Notes: generated from the sequence alone by a model not told the origin. Counted from the stretch's first letter, positions 34,089-42,831 are shown. The stretch: DNA of 64,000 bases from Gammaproteobacteria bacterium DTU037 (GCA_001513025.1 LFRZ01000013.1:40163-104162), one strand, 5' to 3'. Numbers and translations: made by a program.

Positions 34089-34825
34089 TTGCGAATGATG
34101 ATGGGGTGAATTCACCTGGTTTGTCTGCGTTACATACAGCACTGCGTGATTATGCACAGTGTTCAGTGATTGCTCCTGAGCAAGACTGCAGTGGTGCCAG
34201 TAGTTCTTTGACCTTAGACCGCCCTTTGCATCCGCATACGTTAAGCAATGGCTATATCAGTGTAAATGGCACACCCACTGACTGTGTGCACCTAGGGCTT
34301 AATGGTCTATTGCCTGAGTCGATCGATATGGTGGTGGCTGGGATTAACTTAGGTGCGAATCTGGGGGATGATGTGTTGTACTCAGGTACAGTGGCGGCGG
34401 CGGTGGAAGGGCGCTTTTTACAGCGCCCCTCTTTTGCCTTTTCACTTTTGTCACGTCACACGCAGAATCTACCCAGTGCCGCATGGTTTGCACGGCGTTT
34501 AATTGAAGCCCATGAGCAATTATCCATGGCACCGCGCACGGTGTTTAATGTCAATGTGCCGGATTTACCATTGGATCAAATTAAAGGTATTCAGTTAACC
34601 CGCTTAGGCCACCGTGCCCGTGCCGCCGCACCTGTGCGTACGGTTAATCCACGGGGTAAAGAGGGCTATTGGATTTCGGCAGTGGGCGGTGTTGAAGACG
34701 GTATTGAAGGCACTGATTTTCATGCGGTAGCGCAGGGCTATGTGTCCATTACTCCGCTGCAATTGGATCGTACATTTCATTCGCAAGTGGATGAGGTTAA
34801 GCAGTGGTTGGAGGGTGTGCTGTGA
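34076..34825 (+). CDS. surE: 5'/3'-nucleotidase SurE
   Basis: SurE is a metal-dependent nucleoside-monophosphate phosphatase linked to stationary-phase survival. The 249-residue protein begins with the metal site [13 protein letters not shown] (D8, D9). It also has the catalytic region [14 protein letters not shown] and the motif [21 protein letters not shown]. It starts at a GTG inside truD and overlaps pcm by four bases (GTGA). The surE-pcm-nlpD-rpoS order is conserved in gammaproteobacteria. Confidence 0.95.
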   Translation: MRILIANDDGVNSPGLSALHTALRDYAQCSVIAPEQDCSGASSSLTLDRPLHPHTLSNGYISVNGTPTDCVHLGLNGLLPESIDMVVAGINLGANLGDDVLYSGTVAAAVEGRFLQRPSFAFSLLSRHTQNLPSAAWFARRLIEAHEQLSMAPRTVFNVNVPDLPLDQIKGIQLTRLGHRARAAAPVRTVNPRGKEGYWISAVGGVEDGIEGTDFHAVAQGYVSITPLQLDRTFHSQVDEVKQWLEGVL

Positions 34826-35499
34826 GTGTGCAAGAGGATGATTTACAACGCCAAGGTATTGGTATGACGTCACTGCGCACCCGTGAGCGCTTGATTCAAC
34901 GCCTCTGTGATGAAGGGTTAAGCGACCCACAGGTGTTAGAGGTGATTCGTCGCACGCCACGGCATTTATTTGTTGATGAAGCTTTAGCCCATCGTGCCTA
35001 TGAGGATACCGCGCTGCCGATTGGTAATAATCAAACAATTTCTCAGCCGTATATGGTGGGGCGCATGACTGAATTGTTACTGGCTGATGGACCCTTAGAC
35101 AAAGTCTTGGAAATTGGTACTGGCTCAGGCTATCAAACCGCTGTGTTGGCGCAATTAGTCGAGCGGGTCTTTTCCGTCGAACGTATTCAATCTCTGCAAG
35201 AGCGGGCTAAAGAACTGTTGGCTGCGCTGGATTTACGCAATGTGGTCTACCGCTGGGGCGATGGTTGGGAGGGCTGGAATGCTTTAGCGCCGTATAATGG
35301 CATTATTGTTACTGCAGGCGCCAAAGAAGTACCGCACGCTTTACTGGATCAGTTGGCCATCGGTGGTCGCCTGGTCATTCCGGTCGGCGAGAGTGACGAT
35401 CAGCAATTGATGCTGATCGTGCGTGAAAAAGATGGCTTTACTTATAAAACCTTAGAAGGCGTGCGTTTTGTGCCTTTATTAGCAGGAAGCTTAGCGTGA
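34822..35499 (+). CDS. pcm: Protein-L-isoaspartate O-methyltransferase
   Basis: Pcm methylates isoaspartyl residues to start repair of aged proteins. The 225-residue protein has [20 protein letters not shown], the SAM motif [18 protein letters not shown] and the C-terminal VRFVPLLAG. The GTG start at 34822 overlaps the surE stop and has GGAGGG upstream. An internal ATG at 34864, with AAGG seven bases before it, would give the shorter 211-residue form that I recall from P. aeruginosa. The two starts cannot be separated by sequence alone. Confidence 0.94.
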   Translation: MSVQEDDLQRQGIGMTSLRTRERLIQRLCDEGLSDPQVLEVIRRTPRHLFVDEALAHRAYEDTALPIGNNQTISQPYMVGRMTELLLADGPLDKVLEIGTGSGYQTAVLAQLVERVFSVERIQSLQERAKELLAALDLRNVVYRWGDGWEGWNALAPYNGIIVTAGAKEVPHALLDQLAIGGRLVIPVGESDDQQLMLIVREKDGFTYKTLEGVRFVPLLAGSLA

Positions 35500-36407
35500 A
35501 AAACAAAGCCTTATTGTTTATAAAAGGGATGGCGATGGGCGCGGCTGATGTTGTGCCGGGCGTATCCGGTGGTACAGTGGCCTTTATTACTGGAATTTAT
35601 GATGAATTATTGGGTGCTTTGTCACGCATTCCCGACGCCGCTTGGCTGATCTTGCGCGGACAGGTTAAACGCGCTTGGCAGCTGGCTCATGTGAATTTTT
35701 TATTGATTTTGTTTTCCGGTATTTTACTCAGCGTAATCAGTTTGGCGCGTGTTATTACTTGGTTATTAGAGACACAGCCTATTGCGCTGTGGTCTTTTTT
35801 CTTTGGTTTGATTCTGGTTTCCTGCTATGTGGTTGCGCGGGATATTCAGTGTTGGCTGTTCAGTCGTTGGCTGGCCTTTGCCATAGGCGTGGCCTTTGCT
35901 TGGTGGATTACGGTGGCTTCGCCTATGGCGTGGGGGCATGATCCGCTGAGTCTATTTGCTGCAGGTGCTATCGCGATTTGTGCAATGATTTTGCCGGGTA
36001 TTTCGGGCAGTTTTATTTTGCTGTTGATGGGCTTGTATCCCACGGTGTTATTGGCCGTTAAACAGTTGGATTTAAGTGTGTTGCTGGTTTTTGCTGCGGG
36101 CTGTTTATTTGGCTTATTAGCTTTTGCGCGGCTGCTGCGTGCAGCATTACAGTATTTTAGAGATCTTGCCTTGGCGCTGCTGACCGGTATTATGTTCGGC
36201 TCTTTAAATAAAGTATGGCCGTGGAAGAATACATTGAGTTGGCGCACCGATAGCCATGGCGTTGAAGTGCCATTGTTGCAAGAAAATATCTCGCCTTGGC
36301 AGTTTGCGGATCTGTTACAAACGAATGCACAGCTGATTCCCGCTGTGTTATTGATGCTCTTTGGTATTGTGTTAGTTATTGGCCTTGAGCGTTATGCAGG
36401 CAAATAA
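35496..36407 (+). CDS. DUF368 membrane protein, probable undecaprenyl-phosphate translocase
   Basis: This is a 303-residue polytopic membrane protein with the DUF368 N-terminal signature [31 protein letters not shown] second, symmetric half contains [20 protein letters not shown]. The repeated PG-x-SG motifs are diagnostic. DUF368 proteins (PopT) have recently been shown to be one of two families that return undecaprenyl phosphate to the cytoplasmic face for peptidoglycan and O-antigen synthesis. The GTG start overlaps pcm by four bases, so it belongs to the surE-pcm-nlpD-rpoS unit. The role is inferred from family knowledge. Confidence 0.85.
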   Translation: MKNKALLFIKGMAMGAADVVPGVSGGTVAFITGIYDELLGALSRIPDAAWLILRGQVKRAWQLAHVNFLLILFSGILLSVISLARVITWLLETQPIALWSFFFGLILVSCYVVARDIQCWLFSRWLAFAIGVAFAWWITVASPMAWGHDPLSLFAAGAIAICAMILPGISGSFILLLMGLYPTVLLAVKQLDLSVLLVFAAGCLFGLLAFARLLRAALQYFRDLALALLTGIMFGSLNKVWPWKNTLSWRTDSHGVEVPLLQENISPWQFADLLQTNAQLIPAVLLMLFGIVLVIGLERYAGK

Positions 36408-36447
36408 GTAGTTTGCAGTGCACTGTTAAGTTTTTCAGGAGTTAGGC

Positions 36448-37278
36448 GTGAAGCCCATTCAATTTAGCGTATCGGCAACAGCGGTATCCAATCTAAAGTG
36501 GCTGTCTGTGCTTATGCTCGGCGGCGTGTTAGTCGGCTGTTCAGGCACGTCAGGTAAGGCCCCAGTGGTAGATCGTGCGCATGCTGGACAGCAGCGTCAA
36601 TATAATCCGGTGCGGCAGGGGCAGTACCGTGTGCAAGGTGGCGATACGCTGTATTCGATTGCTTTTCGCTTTGGTTGGGATTGGAAAGAGTTAGCCGCAC
36701 GTAATGCTATCAAGGCGCCTTATGTGATTGTTCCTGGTCAAGTGATTCGATTTTCTGGTGGCTCGCAAGCAGCTACTTTTGCCAAAGCACCTACGGCGCG
36801 AAAACCGCTGCCGGCAGCGAGAACACAGCCAGTGCCAATTTCTAAAGCAGTGACGCCTATCACAATTGTGACACAAACCAGGCCAACTGTTGCAGCAATC
36901 ACCAACCAAGGGAAATGGCTGTGGCCCACCAATGGCGCGCTGGTTGGCGTATATTCCTCCAATACCAGCCTAAATAAAGGGATTGATATTGCTGGCCAGC
37001 TCGGACAATCTATTGTGGCAACGGCTGACGGTAGCGTTGTGTATGCTGGAAGTGGTCTAAGAGGCTATGGTGAGATGGTGATCATTAAACATAATGATAC
37101 CTTTATCAGTGCCTACGGACACAATCGGCGTCTGCTGGTAAAGGAAGGACAAGCAGTTAAAGCAGGGCAGCAAATAGCAGAAATGGGATCTACAGGAACA
37201 GATCAGGTTAAGGTGCACTTTGAAATTCGTCGCCAAGGTAAACCTGTAGATCCGCTAAGCTACCTACCGAAGCGATAG
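36448..37278 (+). CDS. nlpD: Lipoprotein NlpD: LysM and degenerate M23 (amidase activator)
   Basis: NlpD activates the amidase AmiC at the septum. The 276-residue lipoprotein has a lipobox LVGC (Cys31) and a LysM domain (YRVQGGDTLYSIAFRFGWDWKELA). Its C-terminal LytM domain (GIDIAGQLGQSIVATADGSV to VHFEIRRQGKPVDPLSYLP) shows the normal zinc-ligand loss: HxxxD is replaced by KGIDI, and only one histidine remains in VHFE. The GTG start has CAGGAG six bases upstream. In pseudomonads the main rpoS promoter lies within nlpD; I could not pinpoint it here. Confidence 0.92.
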   Translation: MKPIQFSVSATAVSNLKWLSVLMLGGVLVGCSGTSGKAPVVDRAHAGQQRQYNPVRQGQYRVQGGDTLYSIAFRFGWDWKELAARNAIKAPYVIVPGQVIRFSGGSQAATFAKAPTARKPLPAARTQPVPISKAVTPITIVTQTRPTVAAITNQGKWLWPTNGALVGVYSSNTSLNKGIDIAGQLGQSIVATADGSVVYAGSGLRGYGEMVIIKHNDTFISAYGHNRRLLVKEGQAVKAGQQIAEMGSTGTDQVKVHFEIRRQGKPVDPLSYLPKR

Positions 37279-37285
37279 CCTATAT

Positions 37286-37377
37286 GTCCTACTTGCCGGC
37301 AGAGTCATGGCTGCAGCCGCACCTAAGAGTCGATGCTGCAGCGTATTCTGTGATAGGACGTAGGAAGCTAAGGAATG
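37286..37377 (+). promoter_or_regulatory. Possible structured rpoS leader covering its ribosome binding site
   Basis: The AGGA at 37362-37365 is well placed (nine bases) for the rpoS ATG at 37375. GTAGGA (37360-37365) is complementary to TCCTAC (37287-37292). Inside, CAGAG (37300-37304) can pair with TTCTG (37346-37350), and two identical palindromic octamers GCTGCAGC (37310-37317 and 37335-37342) can pair with each other around a 17-nt loop. Together these make a tiered hairpin that would hide the Shine-Dalgarno. The fold is read by eye and has not been computed. Confidence 0.4.
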
Positions 37378-38313
37378 GAACTAAAGGATTTAGAGCCGAT
37401 TAATGATCAGTCTGGCAAGTATTTGGTCCTCGCGCAAATGCAGCGCATCGGGGCGAGTAAGGAGCACGCTAAGGGTGCCAAAAGCTTAGATGCAACACAG
37501 ATGTATCTCGATGCCATCGGTTTGTCACCGCTACTGACCGCTGAACAAGAGGTCTCCTATGCGCGCAGTGCTTTGCAAGGTGATAGCGCGGCGCGCGCAC
37601 ATATTATTGAATGTAACTTGCGCTTAGTGGTCAGTATTGCCAAGCGTTACCAGAACCGCGGCCTTGCCTTACTCGACTTAATTGAAGAAGGTAATTTAGG
37701 TCTTATCCGCGCCGTAGAAAAGTTTGACCCTGAGCGCGGCTTTCGTTTTTCAACCTATGCCACATGGTGGATTCGACAGGCTGTCGAGCGCGGTATTATG
37801 AATTCGTCGCGCACTGTGCGTCTGCCGGTGCATATCTCGAAAGAACTCAATACCTACTTAAGAGCGCTGCGTGAGTTGACCCAACAGTTAGGGCAAGCGC
37901 CGAGCTTAGAATGTATCGCCCAGCATTTAGGCCGTTCGCTGGCCTATGTTCAGCAAATGCACGAGCTTAATGAGCATGCGTTGTCTCTTGATGTCGCCAG
38001 CACCTATAACCCTGATGTCAGCTTGCTGGATATGTTGGAAGATGAAAATAACAATGATCCTTGTGATTTTATCCAGCGTGAAAATTTGGCTGTCAGCATT
38101 GATCTATGGATTGGTTCGCTCAATAAACGTTACCAAGAAGTGGTGCTGCGACGTTTTGGCTTGCGTGGCCATGATTGCCAAACTCTGCAGGAGATAGGAT
38201 ATGCCATGGGTTTAACCCGTGAGCGAGTGCGACAAATTCAAGTGGATGCGTTGGCAAGGTTGCGTGAGATGCTTGAATCCAATGGCTTATCCAGTGAGTT
38301 ATTGTTGGGCTGA
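37375..38313 (+). CDS. rpoS: Stationary-phase sigma factor RpoS
   Basis: The 312-residue sigma-70-family protein has region 1.2 ([22 protein letters not shown]) and region 2 ([59 protein letters not shown]). Region 3 starts at [14 protein letters not shown], and region 4 has the DNA-binding helix-turn-helix [16 protein letters not shown]. The location after nlpD and the C-terminus [10 protein letters not shown] identify RpoS. Region 3 and the 3.2 linker ([25 protein letters not shown]) look more divergent than the RpoS sequences I know. It is about twenty residues shorter than P. aeruginosa RpoS (from memory), mostly at the N-terminus. Confidence 0.93.
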   Translation: MELKDLEPINDQSGKYLVLAQMQRIGASKEHAKGAKSLDATQMYLDAIGLSPLLTAEQEVSYARSALQGDSAARAHIIECNLRLVVSIAKRYQNRGLALLDLIEEGNLGLIRAVEKFDPERGFRFSTYATWWIRQAVERGIMNSSRTVRLPVHISKELNTYLRALRELTQQLGQAPSLECIAQHLGRSLAYVQQMHELNEHALSLDVASTYNPDVSLLDMLEDENNNDPCDFIQRENLAVSIDLWIGSLNKRYQEVVLRRFGLRGHDCQTLQEIGYAMGLTRERVRQIQVDALARLREMLESNGLSSELLLG

Positions 38314-38453
38314 TACTGAGCAGGACTGGGCACGCTCTGTTACTGTGCACGGCAGGGCGGGCCGAGTTAATATCTATAGGCTTATCCTCACGTAGGATTT
38401 ACGTTAAACTGAGTGTCGTTGATAAAATTTTTAAACCGTAAAAGGAAACCCAT

Positions 38454-38939
38454 ATGCAGTACGTAACCCCTGACTTATGTGATGCTTACCCTGATGTACA
38501 GGTTGTTGAGCCGATGTTTGCCAACTTTGGCGGACGCGATTCCTTTGGCGGTGAAATTGTCACGATTAAGTGCCATGAAGATAACTCAGTGGTGAAGGCA
38601 CAAGTTGATCAGCCAGGCCAAGGTAAAGTGATGGTGGTAGATGGAGGTGGTTCACTGCGTCGTGCCATGCTTGGCGATATGCTGGCTGAAAAAGCAGCTA
38701 AAAATGGTTGGGAAGGTATTATTGTGTATGGTTGCGTGCGTGATGTGGATGTCTTAGCGCAAACTGATTTAGGTATCCAAGCGCTAGCCAGTCATCCAAT
38801 GAAGACTGATAAGCGTGATATCGGTGATTTAAATGTGAATGTCACCTTTGGTGGCGTAACGTTTCGCCCCGGTGAGTTTGTTTATGCGGACAATAACGGC
38901 ATTATAGTATCGGCAAGCGCATTGCGCATGCCGCAGTAG
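38454..38939 (+). CDS. rraA: Ribonuclease E activity regulator RraA
   Basis: The 161-residue protein matches the RraA/MenG-like fold: [29 protein letters not shown], then [41 protein letters not shown], and a C-terminal [10 protein letters not shown]. RraA binds RNase E and modulates mRNA decay. AAAGGAAA precedes the ATG. It is the first gene of the block that continues with cmaX-crfX-cmpX-sigX-oprF, the same order I recall in P. aeruginosa. Confidence 0.94.
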   Translation: MQYVTPDLCDAYPDVQVVEPMFANFGGRDSFGGEIVTIKCHEDNSVVKAQVDQPGQGKVMVVDGGGSLRRAMLGDMLAEKAAKNGWEGIIVYGCVRDVDVLAQTDLGIQALASHPMKTDKRDIGDLNVNVTFGGVTFRPGEFVYADNNGIIVSASALRMPQ

Positions 38940-38952
38940 TGAGTTCAGGTTC

Positions 38953-39960
38953 TTGACTGCAAGCATGCAACATTCTGATCGATTGAGCCAAGGCTTGTTG
39001 CATGCTTTTGTGCTGGATGGCAAAGGTTTTGCACATAGCATTAGTTTTGCCCATTTGCTCGACTTACAGTTGGTTGAACAACAAAGTCTGTGGTTGCATT
39101 GGGAGCGCAGTCATCAGCATGCTGAGCAATGGCTGCGTGAGAATAGTGGCTTAAATGAGTTTGTCTGTGATCTTTTACTGGAAGAAAACACGCGTCCGCG
39201 GTTATTGCGCCTAGATAATCAAGAGTTGTTACTGTTTTTGCGCGCGATTAATCTAAATCCTCAGGCCGATCCTGAAGATATGATTTCGTTGCGTATTTTT
39301 GCTAATACACAGCATGTTTATTCGCTGCGTCAGCGTCCGGTGCAAGTTACTGATGAACTGATTAAAGCTTTTGAAAAAGGTCTGGGTCCGAAAAACACCT
39401 CAGAAATACTATTGTTTTTTGCGGAAAGTTTGACGGGGCGCGTAGAAAACGTGGTTGGTCAGTTGGCGGATACTATTGATCGAGAAGAAGCGCAGGCGGA
39501 TACCGATGAACGCTATATTCCTGAGCCTTTACTCATGTTACAAGCTCGACGCCGTGCAGCCAATTTGCGTCGCTTTTTAGCCCCACAAAGAGATGTTTTT
39601 GCCGCTTTTATGCGCATTCAAGAGTCATGGATTTTGAACGATGATGCCGTGTATTGGAATGAACTGAATAACCGCCTCACATTACACCTCGAAGAGTTAG
39701 AGTTAACCCGCGAGCGTATTGGCTTGATTCTTGAGATGGAGCACAGGCGCCGTAATGAGAGAATAAGCCATACCATGTATATGCTGGCGATTATTACCGG
39801 TTTTTTCTTGCCAATGTCCTTTTTTACCGGATTATTAGGCATTAATGTTGGTGGTATTCCTGGTGCTGAGCAGTCGCATGGGTTTTTAATTGCCTGTTTG
39901 CTGCTGGCGGCGCTTGCCGTTGGTCAGTGGCTGTTTTTTCGCTGGCTACGCTGGGTATAA
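38953..39960 (+). CDS. cmaX: CorA/ZntB-family membrane transporter CmaX
   Basis: The 335-residue protein has a long acidic and helical cytoplasmic domain and two C-terminal membrane spans (about 276-295 and 312-332). Between them is GLLGINVGGIPGAE, where the CorA GMN pore motif reads GIN. This is the CorA-like, ZntB-leaning family, so the ion is uncertain (Mg, Zn or others). The position directly before crfX-cmpX-sigX identifies it as CmaX. The start is a TTG at 38953 just after rraA; an ATG at 38965 would remove four residues. Confidence 0.87.
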   Translation: MTASMQHSDRLSQGLLHAFVLDGKGFAHSISFAHLLDLQLVEQQSLWLHWERSHQHAEQWLRENSGLNEFVCDLLLEENTRPRLLRLDNQELLLFLRAINLNPQADPEDMISLRIFANTQHVYSLRQRPVQVTDELIKAFEKGLGPKNTSEILLFFAESLTGRVENVVGQLADTIDREEAQADTDERYIPEPLLMLQARRRAANLRRFLAPQRDVFAAFMRIQESWILNDDAVYWNELNNRLTLHLEELELTRERIGLILEMEHRRRNERISHTMYMLAIITGFFLPMSFFTGLLGINVGGIPGAEQSHGFLIACLLLAALAVGQWLFFRWLRWV

Positions 39961-40017
39961 TGAAGCTTTAAATCAATCTGACTTGATAGCGCTCTGTACA
40001 TAGGGCTGAGACTAATT

Positions 40018-40263
40018 ATGATGCAGGATCCTTTTGAGCAGTCGCTGCGCGATATGCTTAAAACACCAGAAGCACAGACATATGATGATGTCTCTCTGGA
40101 TAAAGTGCTTAAAAAAGCCAATCGACAGCTGGGTGCTGGCGCTGTGTTTGGTTTGTTTGGGCGTGCCCTAGAGTCGGTGCTGATTGGTTTAAGCCGAGGC
40201 TCAGACCACCTGAAACCCGTATCGAATTTATCTGATAAAAATACTGTAAACAAGGCTGATTAA
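40018..40263 (+). CDS. crfX: Small conserved protein CrfX
   Basis: This 81-residue protein (MMQDPFEQSLRDMLKTPEAQ at the N-terminus) has no recognised domain. A short amphipathic or weakly hydrophobic stretch (GAGAVFGLFGRALESVLIGLS, about 39-59) could contact the membrane. The position between cmaX and cmpX, with two bases to cmpX, identifies it as CrfX, a Pseudomonas-restricted protein of unknown function encoded beside SigX-regulated genes. Two adjacent ATGs (40018, 40021) are possible starts. Confidence 0.82.
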   Translation: MMQDPFEQSLRDMLKTPEAQTYDDVSLDKVLKKANRQLGAGAVFGLFGRALESVLIGLSRGSDHLKPVSNLSDKNTVNKAD

Positions 40264-40265
40264 CT

Positions 40266-41090
40266 ATGCAACTTGATTCCTGGACACAAAATCTAGTCGG
40301 TGCCATGAGCGGTTTATGGATCAAAATAGCCAACTTTATTCCGAACTTGTTTGGTGCTTTAATTTTAGTTATTTTAGGGTTTTTAGTCGCTAAACTGTTA
40401 GATACTTTGCTGTCTAAGCTGTTGGCTAAAATTGGTTTGGATCGCTTAATGAGCGGTACAGGCTTGACCAAGTTACTCTCGCGCATTGGTATTAAAGCGC
40501 AGGTTTCCACGCTAATTGGCAAAATTGTGTACTGGTTTGTGCTGCTGATTTTCTTGATCTCAGCGGCTGAGTCGCTTGGACTGGAACGTGTGTCAGCCAC
40601 CTTAGACGTATTGGCTCTATATCTGCCGAAAATGTTTGCTGCTGCTTTGGTATTGCTGGCCGGTATTTTATTGGCGCAATTGTTAAATACCATGGTTAAA
40701 GGTGCGGCAGAAGGGGTCAGGCTTGAGTATGCCGCAGGCCTTGGACGTATTGTGCAAGGCATGGTGATTATCATCAGTGTTTCTGTGGCTATTGGTCAGT
40801 TGGAAATTAAAGCTGAGCTACTTAATTACGTTGTAGTGATTGTTCTTTTGACCATCGGCTTGGCTAGCGCACTGGCGCTGGGCTTGGCCAGTAAAGATGT
40901 GGCAGGGCAAATCATTGCAGGTATTTATGTGCGCGAGCTTTATGAGCTTGGCCAGCAGGTGCAAATCGGCGATGTAGAAGGGCGCATTGAGGAAATGGGG
41001 ACGGTGAAAACAATCTTGGTCAACGAGGATGGCGAGTGGTTTTATATTGCCAATCGTGTGTTGCTTGAGCAGAAAGTAACCAGCCGCTAA
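40266..41090 (+). CDS. cmpX: Small mechanosensitive-channel-like protein CmpX
   Basis: The 274-residue membrane protein has TM-helix repeats of the MscS-related 'conserved TM helix' family (FIPNLFGALILVILGFLVAKLLDTLLSKLLAK). Further spans lie near 80-100, 115-140, 160-180 and 185-205. The MscS-like pore helix region reads GLASALALGLASKDVAGQIIAGIYVREL, and a short beta domain follows (GDVEGRIEEMGTVKTILVNEDGEW). In Pseudomonas, CmpX has been linked to envelope stress and SigX activity. It is co-directional with crfX and sigX. Confidence 0.87.
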   Translation: MQLDSWTQNLVGAMSGLWIKIANFIPNLFGALILVILGFLVAKLLDTLLSKLLAKIGLDRLMSGTGLTKLLSRIGIKAQVSTLIGKIVYWFVLLIFLISAAESLGLERVSATLDVLALYLPKMFAAALVLLAGILLAQLLNTMVKGAAEGVRLEYAAGLGRIVQGMVIIISVSVAIGQLEIKAELLNYVVVIVLLTIGLASALALGLASKDVAGQIIAGIYVRELYELGQQVQIGDVEGRIEEMGTVKTILVNEDGEWFYIANRVLLEQKVTSR

Positions 41091-41168
41091 GCAGTTAAGT
41101 AAGGTTTACCTGACGATGCCTTATATCGTTGTCCGCAGCATTTATTTTGATAGCTGGTTTGATTTGTT

Positions 41169-41756
41169 TTGACTGACATAAAAGTGCCGTATCAGCGTTA
41201 TGTAGCACAAGACCTCAGTGATGAGGAGCTTGTGGAGCATGCTAAAAATGAATTGTTCCACGTGACTCGAGCGTACGAAGAGTTAATGCGTCGCTATCAG
41301 CGTACTTTATTTAATGTGTGCGCGCGTTACTTGGGCAATGATCGCGATGCAGATGATGTCAGCCAAGAAATTATGCTTAAAGTGCTATATGGTTTAAAAA
41401 AGTTCGAAGGTAAATCAAAATTTAAAACTTGGTTGTACAGTATTACTTATAATGAATGTACAACTCAGTATCGAAAAGATCGACGTAAACGTCGCTTATT
41501 TGATGCTTTAAATTTAAACCCTCTAGACGAAGAAGTGGAATTGGAGTCAGTAGATACTAAGAGTAATGATTTAGATCGTTGGTTGGTTGGTGTTAATGCC
41601 ATTGATCGGGAAATTATTATTCTACGTTTTGTCGCAGAACTTGAGTTTCAAGATATAGCTAGCATTATGCACTTGGGCTTAAGCGCAACAAAAATGCGCT
41701 ATAAACGCGCAATAGATCGACTACGCGAGAGTTTTTCGCATATAATAGAAGACTAA
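41169..41756 (+). CDS. sigX: ECF sigma factor SigX
   Basis: The 195-residue ECF sigma factor has region 2 (TLFNVCARYLGNDRDADDVSQEIMLKVLYGLKKFEGKSKFKTWLYSITYNECTTQYRKDRR) and region 4 (IDREIIILRFVAELEFQDIASIMHLGLSATKMRYKRAIDRLRE). The near-identical region 2 and the neighbours make it SigX. That factor drives oprF, cmpX and fatty-acid biosynthesis genes in response to envelope or osmotic stress. It starts at a TTG (41169) without a strong Shine-Dalgarno. No classical anti-sigma gene is adjacent, as in other pseudomonads. Confidence 0.94.
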   Translation: MTDIKVPYQRYVAQDLSDEELVEHAKNELFHVTRAYEELMRRYQRTLFNVCARYLGNDRDADDVSQEIMLKVLYGLKKFEGKSKFKTWLYSITYNECTTQYRKDRRKRRLFDALNLNPLDEEVELESVDTKSNDLDRWLVGVNAIDREIIILRFVAELEFQDIASIMHLGLSATKMRYKRAIDRLRESFSHIIED

Positions 41757-41830
41757 ATGTTTTAAGGTGCAACGGGTAATTATTTGCTGCACTGGATAGA
41801 AAATTAAGAAAAATTAAGAGGACTGTTAAC

Positions 41831-42817
41831 ATGAAATTAAAAAGCACCTTGGGTTTGGCCATCGGCTCTCTACTTGCTGCATCTTCCTTCGGCGTATTCG
41901 CTCAAGGCCAAGGTGCTGTAGAAACAGAAGTATTCGCTAAGCGTTACTTCGTCGATAGCTCTCGCGATATGGATAACGGTAACCTGTTTGGTGGTTCTGT
42001 TGGTTACTTCTTAACAGACGATGTTTCATTAAACTTGTCTTATGGTGAGTACCACGACACTCATTCGCATGATCGTTTTCCGCCATCAGGCCGTAAAAAA
42101 GTCAAAGGTAGCTTAAGTGCCTTGGATGCGGTCTACCACTTTGGAACACCAGGTGTAGGCTTACGTCCTTACGTTTCTGCTGGTATGGGTCATCAGAGCA
42201 TCAGCAATTTGCCTGCGCGCACAGGTCGTGACCACACGACTTTTGCTAATATCGGTGCCGGTGCTAAGTACTACTTCACTGAAAACGTATTTGCTAAAGC
42301 AAGCGTTGATGGCATGCACGGTTTTGATAACCATCAATCTGAGTGGATGGCCGGTGTTGGTGTTGGTGTGAACTTCGGTGGTAGCACTAAGCCTGTTGCT
42401 GCGCCTTATGTTGAGCCAATAGTCGCTCCAGTTGAGCCTGTTGTATACGAAGAAGTTGCAGCAGAGCCAGTACGTGTTGAGTTGGACGTTAAGTTTGATT
42501 TTGACAAATCTAACGTTAAACAAGACAGCTATAGCGATATCGAAAACTTAGCTGAGTTCATGAAGCAGTTCCCAGAAACAGCGACAACTGTTGAAGGTCA
42601 TACTGACTCAGTTGGTAACGCTACTTACAACCAAAAATTGTCAGAGCGTCGTGCTGGCGCAGTTCGTGACGCACTGGTTAACCAGTATGGCGTAGAAGCG
42701 AACCGTATTAATGCTGTTGGCTACGGTAAAACCCGTCCTGTTGCTGATAACGCAACAGAAGCAGGTCGCGCTGTTAACCGTCGTGTAGAAGCAGCGGTAG
42801 AAGCACTAGCTCAGTAA
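41831..42817 (+). CDS. oprF: Major outer membrane porin OprF (OmpA family)
   Basis: The 328-residue protein has a 24-residue signal peptide ending FGVFA and an N-terminal eight-stranded barrel (about 30-185). A Pro/Val/Ala-rich linker (STKPVAAPYVEPIVAPVEPV) leads to a C-terminal OmpA peptidoglycan-binding domain (VKFDFDKSNVKQDSY, VEGHTDSVGNATYNQKLSERRA). OprF anchors the outer membrane to the cell wall and forms slow porin channels. Unlike P. aeruginosa OprF as I remember it, this protein has no cysteine, and the acidic cysteine-rich linker loop is absent. Expression is expected from SigX and vegetative promoters in the 74-bp upstream gap, which I could not pinpoint. Confidence 0.95.
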   Translation: MKLKSTLGLAIGSLLAASSFGVFAQGQGAVETEVFAKRYFVDSSRDMDNGNLFGGSVGYFLTDDVSLNLSYGEYHDTHSHDRFPPSGRKKVKGSLSALDAVYHFGTPGVGLRPYVSAGMGHQSISNLPARTGRDHTTFANIGAGAKYYFTENVFAKASVDGMHGFDNHQSEWMAGVGVGVNFGGSTKPVAAPYVEPIVAPVEPVVYEEVAAEPVRVELDVKFDFDKSNVKQDSYSDIENLAEFMKQFPETATTVEGHTDSVGNATYNQKLSERRAGAVRDALVNQYGVEANRINAVGYGKTRPVADNATEAGRAVNRRVEAAVEALAQ

Positions 42818-42831
42818 TTAGCCTGTGTTAT

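Noticed and set aside
36448..37278. NlpD as an active M23 endopeptidase
   Set aside because: Key zinc ligands are absent, as in all NlpD-type activators.
38314..38453. Possible RsmZ small RNA after rpoS
   Set aside because: Only scattered GGA triplets, no array of GGA-loop hairpins and no terminator before rraA.
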